A program made the position numbers and the translations under genes. Shown piece by piece: positions 49,875 through 58,475 of a DNA stretch of 64,000 nt (positions are counted from its first letter, which is position 1; each line of letters starts with the position of its first letter). Source of the stretch: Trichopria drosophilae (Eukaryota > Arthropoda > Insecta > Hymenoptera > Diapriidae); assembly GCA_030407085.1 (NCBI GenBank), contig CM059586.1:105599501-105663500 (forward strand), given 5' to 3'. The notes under the pieces were generated by a model. It saw only the letters and a program-made list of their open reading frames with translations. It was not told where the DNA came from and ran no database searches.

Positions 49875-50169
49875 CAGTAGACTCCCGCGTTAGTGGCGTG
49901 CTCGGTTCCGAGCCCTCCCCTCAATCCCCGTGTTAGTGGCGGAAGTAGGAGAAACATCGCTTCCCCCGCTAGACTGCAGTCCTGCAGTCACGTGACGTAA
50001 TTCAAATCACGCGCCTGGGGCCCGTACCTTATTAGACCACGCCCCTCAGGCGGCTGGCGACATGGCGGGGATGGAAAGATTCCGAGAAGTGCCACTAACA
50101 CGGGGTTCCATCGCGTCACTAACGCGGGACGCCACTAATGCGGGACGCCACTAACGCGGGAGTCTACTG
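49875..50169. mobile_element. Pogo-like MITE with CAGTAGACTCCCGCGTTAGT ends
   Basis: 295 bp. The left TIR CAGTAGACTCCCGCGTTAGT and right TIR ACTAACGCGGGAGTCTACTG are exact over at least 20 bp and flanked by TA (49873-49874 and 50170-50171). The unit CACTAA(C/T)GCGGGACGC is repeated tandemly next to the right end. GC-rich interior, no coding. Intact ends suggest a fairly recent insertion. Confidence 0.88.
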
Positions 50170-53100
50170 TATTCCGATTTATATAGTTTATAATTCATAA
50201 AAATCGGTTAAAACTACGACAACTTTTTCCTCGAATTTTTATTTATTATTTGTCTTTATTTTTGGAGGTTACCGAAATAAACAAACCGATGCTTCAGTTT
50301 AAAAACTATGTTGGTAAGAAGGAAATTGCAGTAGCTTTTTGTTAGTGTCTAGTATTAAAACAACGTTTGCGAGTTCGAAACTGATATTTTTTGTAATTCA
50401 AGGAATTATTATATGTATTTGAGTAATAATTAACCTTATTAAATTAATAATTGCCAGACGTTACTATGAAGTTCGTATCTTTTAAAAAACAATTTTTCGG
50501 AATGTGTTCTTGACGCAGATGTCTGCATCCGGACATCCTCCCTCGTTGTTATTTTTCTCACCCCATCGACGGAGAGCTTGAATGAAAAATAATGTCAGAA
50601 CAAGTATTGTAAATAACATACACACATTTGGATAACTGAAACTTAAAGAATAAATTGGAACAAGAATTTCAAACAAACCTATGAAAATAACAGCTTTTCC
50701 CCTGTTTTTATCATAAGTAGTTTTTCCTCAAATATTTCTGGTTTAATTTAATTGAAAGAAACAAACTATTTCGCATGAACTAATGAAAATAATTTTCTTT
50801 TATTGCAATTATAATCGACTCTTTACGACTACAAAATGTAATATTCTGTAATTATTTTTTTTTTAAATACAAGTTAATTGGTGGCTTCGACCCTATGGTC
50901 TTTGGTTCATGTACTCATCAATTGGGCAGGGTTTGGTGGACTCAGCTATTTAATTGGCATTAGAAAAGGAACTGAAAACGAAAATTTTCAAAACTTGGAC
51001 TCTCACCAACTTTGCATTCTTGAATAGCATCCTATATTAACTTAATTTATACAACCTCACTTTTGAAGTAATAAATGTATAAATATTTCATTGCAGCATA
51101 CGCATCTCGAATAAATTTTAAATCATGATTGCCTTCCCAAACATTAAATATAAATTTATTATACGCGTTAATAGACATGTTATTACTTCGACGTTTATAA
51201 AAAATGTCTTTTGTTATGTGCGCATGTTATCCAATGTTTCCATTTTATCGCGATTATAGCGGTAATTCAACATTTTGTCCCTAATTAATTTCAAACGCTC
51301 TTTCATTCAATTCACGTTCATTAAACATAATTCTTTCATATTCGTCGTTTATGGCATAACCGACTTCGTCTAGGTCAAAGTAACTTCAAGTTGATATGTG
51401 AATTACTAATGGAAATGAATGAACAGGAGACGGACTGTTCAATCGTCATATGAAATCTGTCACACCACAACATAAAGACAAAGTTGGGAGAGTTTAGAAA
51501 CGCGAATTGATGTCAATCGCCGTACTTATATGAAGCTGTTCCCAAACTGCTGAAAATTTTTAAGTAGGTTTAAACCAGACTGACATCAATCGGCAGGTAC
51601 TCAATGAAGAGTTTCGTGCAAATCGCAGAAAGATTGAAGCGGTTTCGAGGATAGGTAATACCGCAATTAATTTTCAGTTGGCACAGTTAATCAATGAATA
51701 TAATATAAAAATATTTAATTCGGTATCTGTATTCGGATTCTGTATCATCCTGCTTTAATTTTAAATTTCTTGATCGCTGGTGATAATATTTCTTTTTATC
51801 TACGAAACTGGCCAATATTTAAAAAATTATTTGTCATAAATTAAGTGTAACTCTGAGTAAAACTTCTTTTTTTTAAACAAGAAAATATGGGTCTTCTTAT
51901 ATTTACTAAAAAAAACGACACATTTTATGGAAACAATTTTGGCATTATCAACCAGGACGATTTGAAATGGGATTGGTCTTGTTCAAAAACAAGTGTGATA
52001 TTTCAAGGGATTAAGATGTCTCATTCATTTTAGGTTGTACTATAAACTTAATCCAAATTTAACAAAATTAAATAAATTTACTACATCAAAATCGATTTAT
52101 AATTTGTTGGAAATTTTGTGTAATTGAAGTAATTGACATAATAGCTACTGTTATGATAGAATACGTTATTAAATAAATGAAAAAGCAATATTTTATGTAA
52201 CAAAACAAATAACTCATCCCAGATAAATTCTGGAGTTGAAAAACATTATTTAAGTGCTTTTCAGCATTATCGTCTATTTATAAATTGACTTGAAAGCCTG
52301 CATTGACGTTAAACTAAATGGCACTTATCGCAGCATCCTAATGATTTGGTAAACAAATTGAATGAAAGTCATATAGAGTTTAGTAAACGCTTCTCTCTCG
52401 CCAAAATAGTTCCATACGAAAGCACGTACCCAACTAATGGGATCTGAATCAGAAAAGGTTATTGAAATAGCTGCTATTTTCTAGAATTCCTTTCAGCCTC
52501 CATTTACTAAATCTATAAAATGGCCTGCTAACGTTCCCGATTAATTTAATTACTCAAACGGATTTTCGTTAACGCATGCCCTTTTATTTTCTATGTGTTT
52601 TTACTATAATTATCTATTCTTCATCGAAATGTTAAATTTAGAATCAGTGATTTTGTAATAGGACGCCTTTGTAGCAGTTTTCGTTGAAGGTAAGGTCGAA
52701 ATTCTAAACCCATTGCACGCAATTTATTTATGTGATAATACTGATAATGAAGTGTACACCAGGAAGAGAAAATTGTGGATCACGCCAAAGAAGATCCCTT
52801 TTGCAAAAGACCCACGAAACCTGACACTCGCTATCTGCTAGTAATAAAAATCCGTTGTTGTCAAAATATATCTATGTAGATATAAAGTTCTTTCATCAAA
52901 TTGTATTATTAAATCATTTTAAGTTAAATTTATTTTAGAGTGAAACATTTATCTTTAGAAATAAGTTTTACCTTTAATAAATTATATTTAAATTTATAAA
53001 TTGCGTGTTATTTAAATTTAATGTTAGAATTTATTCATTTTAGTGGTGATTATAAAATGTTCAGCATCTTTCATACTAGACTTACAAAAATTTTCAAAAT

Positions 53101-53186
53101 TCACGCACAGAATGTATAGCACTTTTTATTATACATATATGCTGATATTGAGGCGAATTGTATTTTTTTGTTTGCTGTCTAATTGA
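50170..53186. other. No recognised gene; GC-richer islands at 51.24-51.66 and 52.38-52.60 kb
   Basis: Both islands are complex, non-repetitive and stop-rich (GGTCAAAGTAACTTCAAG at 51371; CGCATGCCCTTTTATTTTC at 52572). They are candidate conserved non-coding elements. Position 50370 has GCGAGTTCGAAAC followed by a T run, similar to strings at 7538 and 18775. Confidence 0.4.
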
Positions 53187-53337
53187 ATTATATGAAAAGT
53201 CTCGTTCGAAGATGATAATTATTGTAGTCATGCTTGTCTTGCCAAAATTCACAACGTTTAATGTTTAGATTTAAAATATTTCGGCGCCTTTCGCCATGTT
53301 ATCCCTTGCGTGACACTCCACTAACTTCATATTGTTT
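53187..53337. repeat. Left inverted terminal repeat of DIRS element (element 3' end)
   Basis: Core 53213-53337 pairs with the right ITR. The outermost 26-34 bp (from about 53187) are specific to this end and reappear in reverse complement at 53446-53479. Both ends share TCTCGTTC close to the terminus. Confidence 0.9.
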
Positions 53338-53403
53338 TGTTTGATAAATATGTTGAATTATCACTATTTGTCCAGAAGATGATAACGGGTACACACAAAA
53401 TTT

Positions 53404-53430
53404 TCTATTTATTTATTTATTTATTTATTA
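53404..53430. repeat. (ATTT)n microsatellite
   Basis: Six or so consecutive ATTT units between the left ITR and the ICR of the DIRS element. The rest of 53338-53445 is unremarkable AT-rich sequence followed by a short purine run (GGGGAAGGGAGGG). Confidence 0.85.
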
Positions 53431-53445
53431 GGGGAAGGGAGGGAT

Positions 53446-53563
53446 ATTATCATCTTCGAACGAGACTTTTCATATAATTTTGATCAAACGAGCCCACCGA
53501 AGGTGGGCTCGTTTGATCATTCAATTATATTGCAAGTCTCGTTCTCAATAATAATTATTGTAG
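53446..53563. repeat. Internal complementary region (ICR) of DIRS element
   Basis: Bases 53446-53479 are an exact reverse complement of the left outer end, and 53524-53563 match the reverse complement of the right outer end with one mismatch. In the DIRS family such a region is thought to template joining of the two cDNA ends into a circle, since the ends themselves cannot pair as in LTR elements. The two halves are not contiguous here: 44 bp containing a perfect palindrome separate them. It lies just downstream of the recombinase frame, its usual place. Confidence 0.9.
53481..53519. repeat. 18-bp perfect palindrome with GAA loop inside the ICR
   Basis: Arms TGATCAAACGAGCCCACC (53481-53498) and its exact reverse complement (53502-53519) enclose GAA. 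It is not part of either outer terminus as delimited here, so it is extra to the standard ICR. It could be a cruciform, a recombinase or host-protein site, a transcript 3' hairpin, or the trace of a circle junction. Confidence 0.9.
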
Positions 53564-53676
53564 TGTTTTAGAGTATGTGATAATTCATAACAGAAAATTT
53601 ATAATATCGCTTAAACATTTTATTGAACTTGAAGCTTATGGAATAATTACAAGGAATAGCGTTGAAATGAAAACTA
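53564..53676. other. DIRS 3' non-coding segment between recombinase and ICR
   Basis: AT-rich, no motif seen apart from possible AATAAT/TATAAT signals for the minus-strand transcript. Confidence 0.5.
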
Positions 53677-54159
53677 TTACTTCAATATCGCCCGTGCGAA
53701 TTGGTCATTGGTTGATTGGATGGGTCTATTATAAAACTTACAGAAAGTCTGCGATCTTGGTGCCCAACCAGCAGTACGTCTTATAGTGTCGATATCCACT
53801 CCTCGCTTATGAGCAGCAGATACCGACGCATGTCTTGTACTGTATGCCGTAAATTGGTTCATATCAATACCTGCTTTAACTAATAAATTCTTTACCCAAT
53901 GGCCAATTGTCTGTGCGCTTACAGCTTCAAACGGTTTCACCGTCGCAATAAATAAATTTTTAGTTTTTTGGCTCCGCAAACCTTTGGTTATTTCAAGATG
54001 TTCTAACACTAAAGAAGCCACACACAAACCGGGTTTTTGTTTGAAAAAGGGTAGGATCAAGTCAGGGTTGTTAGATCCTACTCTTGAAGTCTTGATAAGA
54101 TCGGTGATTTTGATACTAATGCCAGATTCAGATCTGAAAATATTATCGACATTGATCGT
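53677..54159 (-). pseudogene. DIRS tyrosine recombinase, C-terminal catalytic part
   Basis: Continuation of the recombinase in a second frame, beginning TINVDNIF and LILPFFKQKPG (beta-sheet region), then ETIGHWVK-like AQTIGHWVKNLL, the box II segment FTAYSTRHASVSAAHKRGVD, TAGWAPRSQTFCKFYNRP with the presumed nucleophile Tyr, and the stop at 53677. The second Arg (STR) and the Tyr are present, and the usual His/Trp position is W (AGW). The first His of the HxxR motif reads Tyr (YSTR) because the codon is TAC. With the frameshift upstream, this copy is unlikely to encode an active enzyme. Confidence 0.85.
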
Positions 54160-54682
54160 ACAATGCCTGAAGTCTCTGAGCAGTCGTCAGCGCTAATAGT
54201 GTAACCACTTTTTCACTGGCTTCTTTTAATTTTAACTCCTTAAGGGTTCTAAGATTTTCCAAATAACGCAATACAGGCGTAATGTCCCACGTTGTCGAGT
54301 ATCTTGGTTTCGTTGGATTTTCTCTAAATACACACTTCATGAAACGAGATATTAGACCATCTAAATTTATATTATCAGCTGAGATCAAGGAAATAGCTGC
54401 CCGGGAAGTGTTTAAAGTACCATACTTTTGACCATCTTTCAATCTTAAATTAAGGAAATCAATGATGTCCGATGTCTTTGGATTGAAGGTATCTACATTT
54501 TTCATGTGAGTATAGTTCCACCAATGTTTGCGCTGACATTCATATTGCTTGAGCGTTGTTGATGCAATGGAATTGACTAATATATCAACAGAATCTTCAT
54601 TAATTCCTTTTCTCAAATAAGCTGACCTGATAACTTTCCTACCACCAATGAAAGGTGGGATGATAATGGATGGCTCTCGTTG
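54143..54682 (-). pseudogene. DIRS tyrosine recombinase, N-terminal part
   Basis: Core-binding domain and first catalytic box of the recombinase that should integrate the circular cDNA. The frame opens after a TAG at 54685-54683 with PSIIIPPFIGGRKVIRSAYL and has no ATG until well inside, so its start is unclear (fusion, reinitiation, or splicing). A helical SAM-like region (TTLKQYECQRKHWWNY...IDFLNLRLKDGQKYGT) is followed by VTLLALTTAQRLQAL, whose Arg fits catalytic box A. The frame ends at a stop at 54143-54145; the following frame carries the rest of the enzyme, joined near 54160 by a one-base insertion or two-base loss. Confidence 0.85.
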
Positions 54683-54699
54683 CTACAAGGGGATATTAA

Positions 54700-55473
54700 T
54701 TAATATTTGTCAGGATGAAACGTAATTGGAGATCGGGTAAGAAGAGAGGTAAATAATGGGTACCATGGCTGTGTGGGCCAAAATGGTACCACCAGTACCC
54801 CTTCTGATTTTTCATTGATAATTTTTCTTAAGGTTTGTAGAATAAGTGCGAATGGAGGAAAAGCGTAAAAACGTTCATCCTTCCAAGAGACTGTGAATGC
54901 ATCTACTAATTCAGCTTGAGGGTCAGGGAAACGAGAATAAAACTTTTTACATTTATTATTTAATCGAGATGCGAATAAATCAACTGTAAACGGTCCAAAA
55001 GTTTCCTCAATTTGCTTAAAAAAGAAGTGAGAAATTTCCCATTCTGTATCTATGTTAGTAATACGAGATGCTCTGTCTGCTTCGACATTTTCTGCTGAAC
55101 GAATATACGAGGCTTTCACCCACAATTTCCTCTCTTCGCACCAACTCCAAATTTTTCTCGATAATTCACTCAGATGAGGGTACTGTACACCTCCAGATCG
55201 ATTAACATAAGCTATTGCAGTAGAACTATCCAAACGCAACAATAATTCGCATTCAAATAAGTTTGAAGCAAAACATTTAAGTGCGAAAAAAGCAGCTAAT
55301 AACTCGAGATAATTTATATGATTTTTCTTCTCTTCCTCGTTCCAAAATCCGTGGGAACTTATATTATTACAATGACAGCCCCAGCCTGTCCGAGACGAAT
55401 CAGAAAATATTTCCATAACAAATTTATTAATTCTTATTGGATTTGAACCAATGGCTGCATTTTTATCCACCAA
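54700..55473 (-). CDS. DIRS RNase H plus conserved C-terminal (methyltransferase-like) domain
   Basis: RNase H removes the RNA template during cDNA synthesis. All four acidic positions are present: IFSDSSRTGWG (D), NYLELLAAF (E), LRLDSSTAIAYVNRSGG (D), and ENVEADRASR (D). From about residue 150 follows a second domain with DLFASRLNN, DPQAELVDAFTVSW, YAFPPFALI and LVVPFWPTQPWYPLF. This block is conserved in DIRS proteins and the literature relates it to DNA N6-adenine methyltransferases. Here FPPF stands where such enzymes have (D/N/S)PP(Y/F), so activity cannot be claimed. The first ATG-like residues arise from the frameshift overlap with RT, so this is the C-terminal half of the RT polyprotein. 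Confidence 0.88.
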   Translation of the reverse strand: MVDKNAAIGSNPIRINKFVMEIFSDSSRTGWGCHCNNISSHGFWNEEEKKNHINYLELLAAFFALKCFASNLFECELLLRLDSSTAIAYVNRSGGVQYPHLSELSRKIWSWCEERKLWVKASYIRSAENVEADRASRITNIDTEWEISHFFFKQIEETFGPFTVDLFASRLNNKCKKFYSRFPDPQAELVDAFTVSWKDERFYAFPPFALILQTLRKIINEKSEGVLVVPFWPTQPWYPLFTSLLTRSPITFHPDKY

Positions 55474-56483
55474 TCTAAATCTTCAATCATATTATTATTT
55501 ATATACATCTTTCCCTCATAATTTCCACCATTAAATTTTAGCATTAACAACTTTTGTCTCTCTAGTCTCTTGCAGTGAATAAAACTGTAAGCAACAGCAG
55601 GACAAGCTGCTGTTAAAACTCCTAGAAATGATGCAAATGTACGAATTTTAAAAGCAACGCCTAGCTTGAATTCACCTGCCATTTCTATTATTTGTTTTTT
55701 CTTTTTATCAGGCAATTTTAAAGAATAGTCTATAGAATTAATAATGAAACCAAGATATTTACATGATTGACTAGCGATCAAGGAACTCTTCTCGAAATTT
55801 ATAATGAAACCTAATTGTTCGAGAAATAATATAGTATCTTTTAAATTATTCTCACACATGCTTTTTGATTTATTTATAAATAAAAAATCATCTAAATAAA
55901 GGATTACCGTCATTCCTTTCAGTCTTAATTCATTAACAATGGGTTTCATTATCTTAGTAAAAACATAAGGACTTGTGGTTAGCCCAAATGGCAGGCAGCA
56001 GAACTGATATAGTTTACCGCAAAATTCGAGTCTAAGAAATTTTTTGTGATCTTCATGAATGGGTACTACGAAATACGCATCTTTCAGGTCTATCGTGCCC
56101 ATGTAATCTCCCATTGATAGAAGATTTAAAGCAGATTTTATGTCTTCCAATTTGAAATGAGGAGAATTAATAAATTTATTCAGGGCTTTCAAATTGAAAA
56201 TAAAGCGATTAGTCCCATCAAATTTTGAAATTAAGAAATATGATGAAATAAATTCACCTTCTTCATGTAAACACTCTTCAATAGCTCCTAATGATAATAA
56301 TTTATCAATTTCGTATTGAAATTCCATTAATTCAATCGAAGAAAAATTTCTACATTTAGGAGGAGCTTTTTGAAATGGAATTTCAGAAAAAGGGAGACGA
56401 TATCCTTTTACATAACTTAAAATATATTTATCAGAACTTAATTTTTTCCAATTTTTTAAGTAAAAACGTAAGCGTCCCGCTGG
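55434..56483 (-). CDS. DIRS reverse transcriptase
   Basis: RNA-dependent DNA polymerase that copies the element. The frame is open from 56483 (just after a TAG), and the first ATG is at 56327, which would drop a conserved-looking leader (AGRLRFYLKNW...KGYRLPF), so translation probably enters from upstream by reinitiation or frameshifting. Visible motifs in order: FLISKFDGTNRFIFNLKALN (fingers), TIDLKDAYF (motif A, catalytic Asp), LPFGLTTSPYVFTKIM (motif B), ILYLDDFLF (motif C, catalytic DD), KYLGFI (motif E region). It ends at a TAA at 55434 in a frame different from RNase H, which begins in the same place. The family normally has RT and RNase H as one polyprotein, so the break at A5 (about 55463-55467) is a frameshift. 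Confidence 0.9.
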   Translation of the reverse strand, partial: PAGRLRFYLKNWKKLSSDKYILSYVKGYRLPFSEIPFQKAPPKCRNFSSIELMEFQYEIDKLLSLGAIEECLHEEGEFISSYFLISKFDGTNRFIFNLKALNKFINSPHFKLEDIKSALNLLSMGDYMGTIDLKDAYFVVPIHEDHKKFLRLEFCGKLYQFCCLPFGLTTSPYVFTKIMKPIVNELRLKGMTVILYLDDFLFINKSKSMCENNLKDTILFLEQLGFIINFEKSSLIASQSCKYLGFIINSIDYSLKLPDKKKKQIIEMAGEFKLGVAFKIRTFASFLGVLTAACPAVAYSFIHCKRLERQKLLMLKFNGGNYEGKMYINNNMIEDLDWWIKMQPLVQIQ

Positions 56484-56496
56484 CTATCTACCCGTA

Positions 56497-56895
56497 TTAC
56501 TTCTTTAATGAAGATTGATTCATCGTCAGAGAGCTCGTCTTCGAGGGATTGTGGGAAGGAGCTTTCGGTGGAACCCTTTTCGATCGGAAAAAGCGAGGTT
56601 TTTGTTGATGACCCACCTGACGATAATTGGCAGGTGGGTATTTCAAGTTTCCCTGGAATCTGATTTTTTGAGGCGCTTTTTGTTGTGGTTTGTCTTTTAT
56701 TTCCGCAGAAGCTTTCTCTATTTCCTTTGCATCTTTAATCTTTTCCTTGAGGTTATTTCCGTATAACCACTCATTTGAAACCAACGAATCTACCGTAGAT
56801 TTCATATTTTTATTAAAATGCGGAGTAATGAAAGATTTTCGAGCTACTGATTGCTGATAATAAACATCAGTAAGGATTTGTACAGCGTGGCTCAA
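56497..56895 (-). pseudogene. DIRS gag-like protein, C-terminal part after frameshift
   Basis: 132 codons in a different frame, starting without an ATG (codon TTG at 56895) directly on top of the preceding stop. The protein begins LSHAVQILTDVYYQQSVARK and continues RKSFITPHFNK, which resembles the conserved ORF1 segment of DIRS elements (LxDAVQLLxDxxxxxSxxR+xFIxPxxNK, from memory of the family). The second half is basic and proline-rich (NYRQVGHQQKPRFFR), fitting nucleic-acid binding. It stops at 56499-56497, about 14 bases before the RT frame opens. Best read as the true gag C-terminus displaced by a frameshift. Confidence 0.65.
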
Positions 56896-57370
56896 TCTTC
56901 ATCGACCTCCTCTTTTGGAGGATCTACAAGCAAAGATACTGCAGCACCTAAAGAAGCGAGAGCTGTACCAACACAGTTTTGTGTTTCTACAAAATGATTG
57001 TCTCGTTTCTTTGCAATGTCCGAAAGCAATGGAATAATCTCTGGATTAACTTTTGGGGCTTCCACAAAGAATTCACCACTGCGATTATATAATTCAAGAA
57101 TCTCTTTCTTATTTTTCTCAGGTAAACCTTCTTTGGTCCATTTTGACCAAATATTTATCAATCCTGAGTGATATTTAACCTCTTTAAATTTTGATTGCAC
57201 TAAATCCATACCAAGTGCTTTTAGAACAGTCTCACTAGCTGAAGGATCATCAGGCTCAGAAATTGAATGCTCTGTTAACTCCAGTCCTTGAGAATTTTCA
57301 ACATTTGTCATGGAACCGGGAATATTATTTGACTGGATCTCAGTTTTTCCCTTCTCTTCTTTTTCCTTTT
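56892..57370 (-). CDS. DIRS gag-like protein, exon 2, upstream part
   Basis: Continuation of the gag frame after the intron. It opens with a charged EKEKEEKGK stretch, then an acidic/serine linker, then a helical segment with GLINIWSKWTKEGLP and a hydrophobic NCVGTALASLGAAVSLL region near the C-terminus, similar in composition to other DIRS ORF1 products. It ends at a TGA at 56894-56892 immediately after VDED. The next frame continues with the same style of protein, so this stop reflects a one-base loss or gain rather than the true end. No protease or zinc knuckle is visible. Confidence 0.7.
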
Positions 57371-57560
57371 CTGTAATTGAAAGGAAAAAGAATGAAGAAA
57401 ATAGTGTGCAAAATTGTAACACTTGTTGTGTATATTGTGATGTGATATCACAATACCCAATAAGTCGTGTAGACTCTCAAATTTCGTATGGAACTTTGAG
57501 TTATAATTATTTAGAGCCTTTAGGCGGAGAAACAACAAACTCGTATAGAGGTTTGCTTAC
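57371..57560 (-). other. Putative spliceosomal intron inside DIRS gag
   Basis: 190 bp from GTAAGC (donor, 57560-57555) to a strong pyrimidine tract ending TTTCAATTACAG (acceptor, last base 57371). Removing it joins a phase-1 codon to the downstream gag frame without a shift, giving ...VVI-EKEKEEKGK.... Without splicing, exon 1 runs into a stop at 57520. Consensus ends, pyrimidine tract and frame agreement together make this convincing, though transcript evidence is lacking. Confidence 0.7.
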
Positions 57561-57795
57561 CGATTACAACAGGTACAACAGTATTGCCTGCTTGAGGCGT
57601 GGGATTAAAAGTTGTATGCGAAACAGTAGCTGATGCCTGTTCTTTTTGAACATCCAGCCATGACGTAACCAAATTTGTGAGGTTATCCAACTGTTTCTCC
57701 ATTTTATCAATTCTGGAACTGCCCGACGATCTTTTCTTGTGATGACGGTCATCTCTAGATCTTGATCTAGAACGTTTCTTCTTGTGACTCGGCAT
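57561..57795 (-). CDS. DIRS gag-like protein, exon 1
   Basis: First coding exon of the putative capsid/nucleic-acid-binding ORF1 product. It starts at the first ATG downstream of the right ITR. The first 30 residues are rich in Lys, Arg, Ser and His (KKKRSRSRSR), an SR-like or nuclear-localising character also seen in other DIRS ORF1 proteins. A short amphipathic segment (IDKMEKQLDNLTNLV) looks like a coiled coil. The frame continues only to a stop at 57520 if unspliced. At 57561/57560 the sequence reads ATCG|GTAAGC, a near-consensus splice donor, leaving one base of a split codon. The exon is therefore called to end at 57561 in phase 1. Confidence 0.7.
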
Positions 57796-57870
57796 CTTTT
57801 ATTGTTTGATGAGTATTTATTTAATCTTTAACGGAGCGACGAAAAAACGTTATGATTTTTTGACACAACG

Positions 57871-58020
57871 AAACAATATGAAGTTAGTGGAGTGTCACGC
57901 AAGGGATAACATGGCGAAAGGCGCCAAAATATTTTAAATCTAAACATTAAACGTTGTGAATTTTGGCAAGACAAGCATGACTACAATAATTATCATTGAG
58001 AACGAGACTTGCAATATAAT
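57871..58020. repeat. Right inverted terminal repeat of DIRS element (element 5' end)
   Basis: The 125-bp core 57871-57995 is the reverse complement of 53213-53337 with one mismatch (in the AAAATATT(C/T) stretch before the GGCGCC box). The outer 25 bp (57996-58020) differ from the left end but recur in reverse complement inside the element at 53524-53563. It should carry the promoter for the minus-strand transcript; no promoter motif is identifiable by eye. Confidence 0.9.
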
Positions 58021-58230
58021 CAAATATAAATGCCAGACACTTTGGCCTACAAATTAATAAATAGTAGCCAGTGTTGGACTCTGGGATACCAAATTTTTCC
58101 TTGGTTTTTCAAGTAACTCGTACTCCTTCTTCAGAGGCTAATGTATTAGGCATTGTTTTTTATTGTTAATATTCAAGCTTATGCATTTATTTGGAAATTT
58201 CTAAGTTTTACGGTAAATGAATGGAATAGT

Positions 58231-58475
58231 GAGGTGTACCTCAAAAATCCGATAAATCACCGACACTTAAAAAACCATTTATTAATGATTGAATTCTGAC
58301 CTAAAAAACTAATCCATTGGTCAAACATTTTTAAACGACCTTCCAGTGAGACCTCACGGACGTCGATCCGAGATAATTTTTTGCATGTAGTATGGTTTTT
58401 GAATGTCTGTATTTTGAAATGTCGGGTTTTTGAAGAGTCTGTTTTGTGATTTGTCGAGTTTTTGAGGTGCACCCG
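58231..58475. mobile_element. Small TIR element, GGTGYACCTCAAAAA ends
   Basis: 245 bp. Left GAGGTGTACCTCAAAAATCC and right (reverse complement) CGGGTGCACCTCAAAAACTC, both continuing with CGA(T/C)AAATC. Repeated inner units (GTCGGGTTTTTGAAG, GTCGAGTTTTTGAGG) resemble those of the 32.37-kb element, so the two may be one family. It lies 210 bp outside the DIRS element. Confidence 0.65.

Larger units (their letters stand above)
53187..58020 (-). mobile_element. DIRS-type tyrosine-recombinase retrotransposon, near complete, frameshifted
   Basis: This is a retrotransposon that replicates through reverse transcription and should integrate with a tyrosine recombinase rather than a DDE integrase. The sequence shows the full DIRS layout on the minus strand: terminal repeats in inverted orientation, gag-like frame, RT, RNase H, a DIRS-specific C-terminal domain, tyrosine recombinase, then an internal region complementary to both outer ends. 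No target-site duplication is visible, as expected for the group. The ITR cores differ at about 1 of 125 positions, arguing for a young copy. Frameshifts in gag (near 56895), between RT and RNase H (near 55465) and inside the recombinase (near 54160) make this copy probably non-autonomous unless some are assembly errors or recoding sites. Outer boundaries are defined from the match to the ICR and are good to a few bases. Confidence 0.93.

Noticed and set aside
56515..56766. 83-codon plus-strand frame
   Set aside because: Antisense shadow of the DIRS gag C-terminal region.
57308..57538. 76-codon minus-strand frame inside the DIRS element
   Set aside because: Lies mostly within the putative intron in a non-gag frame.
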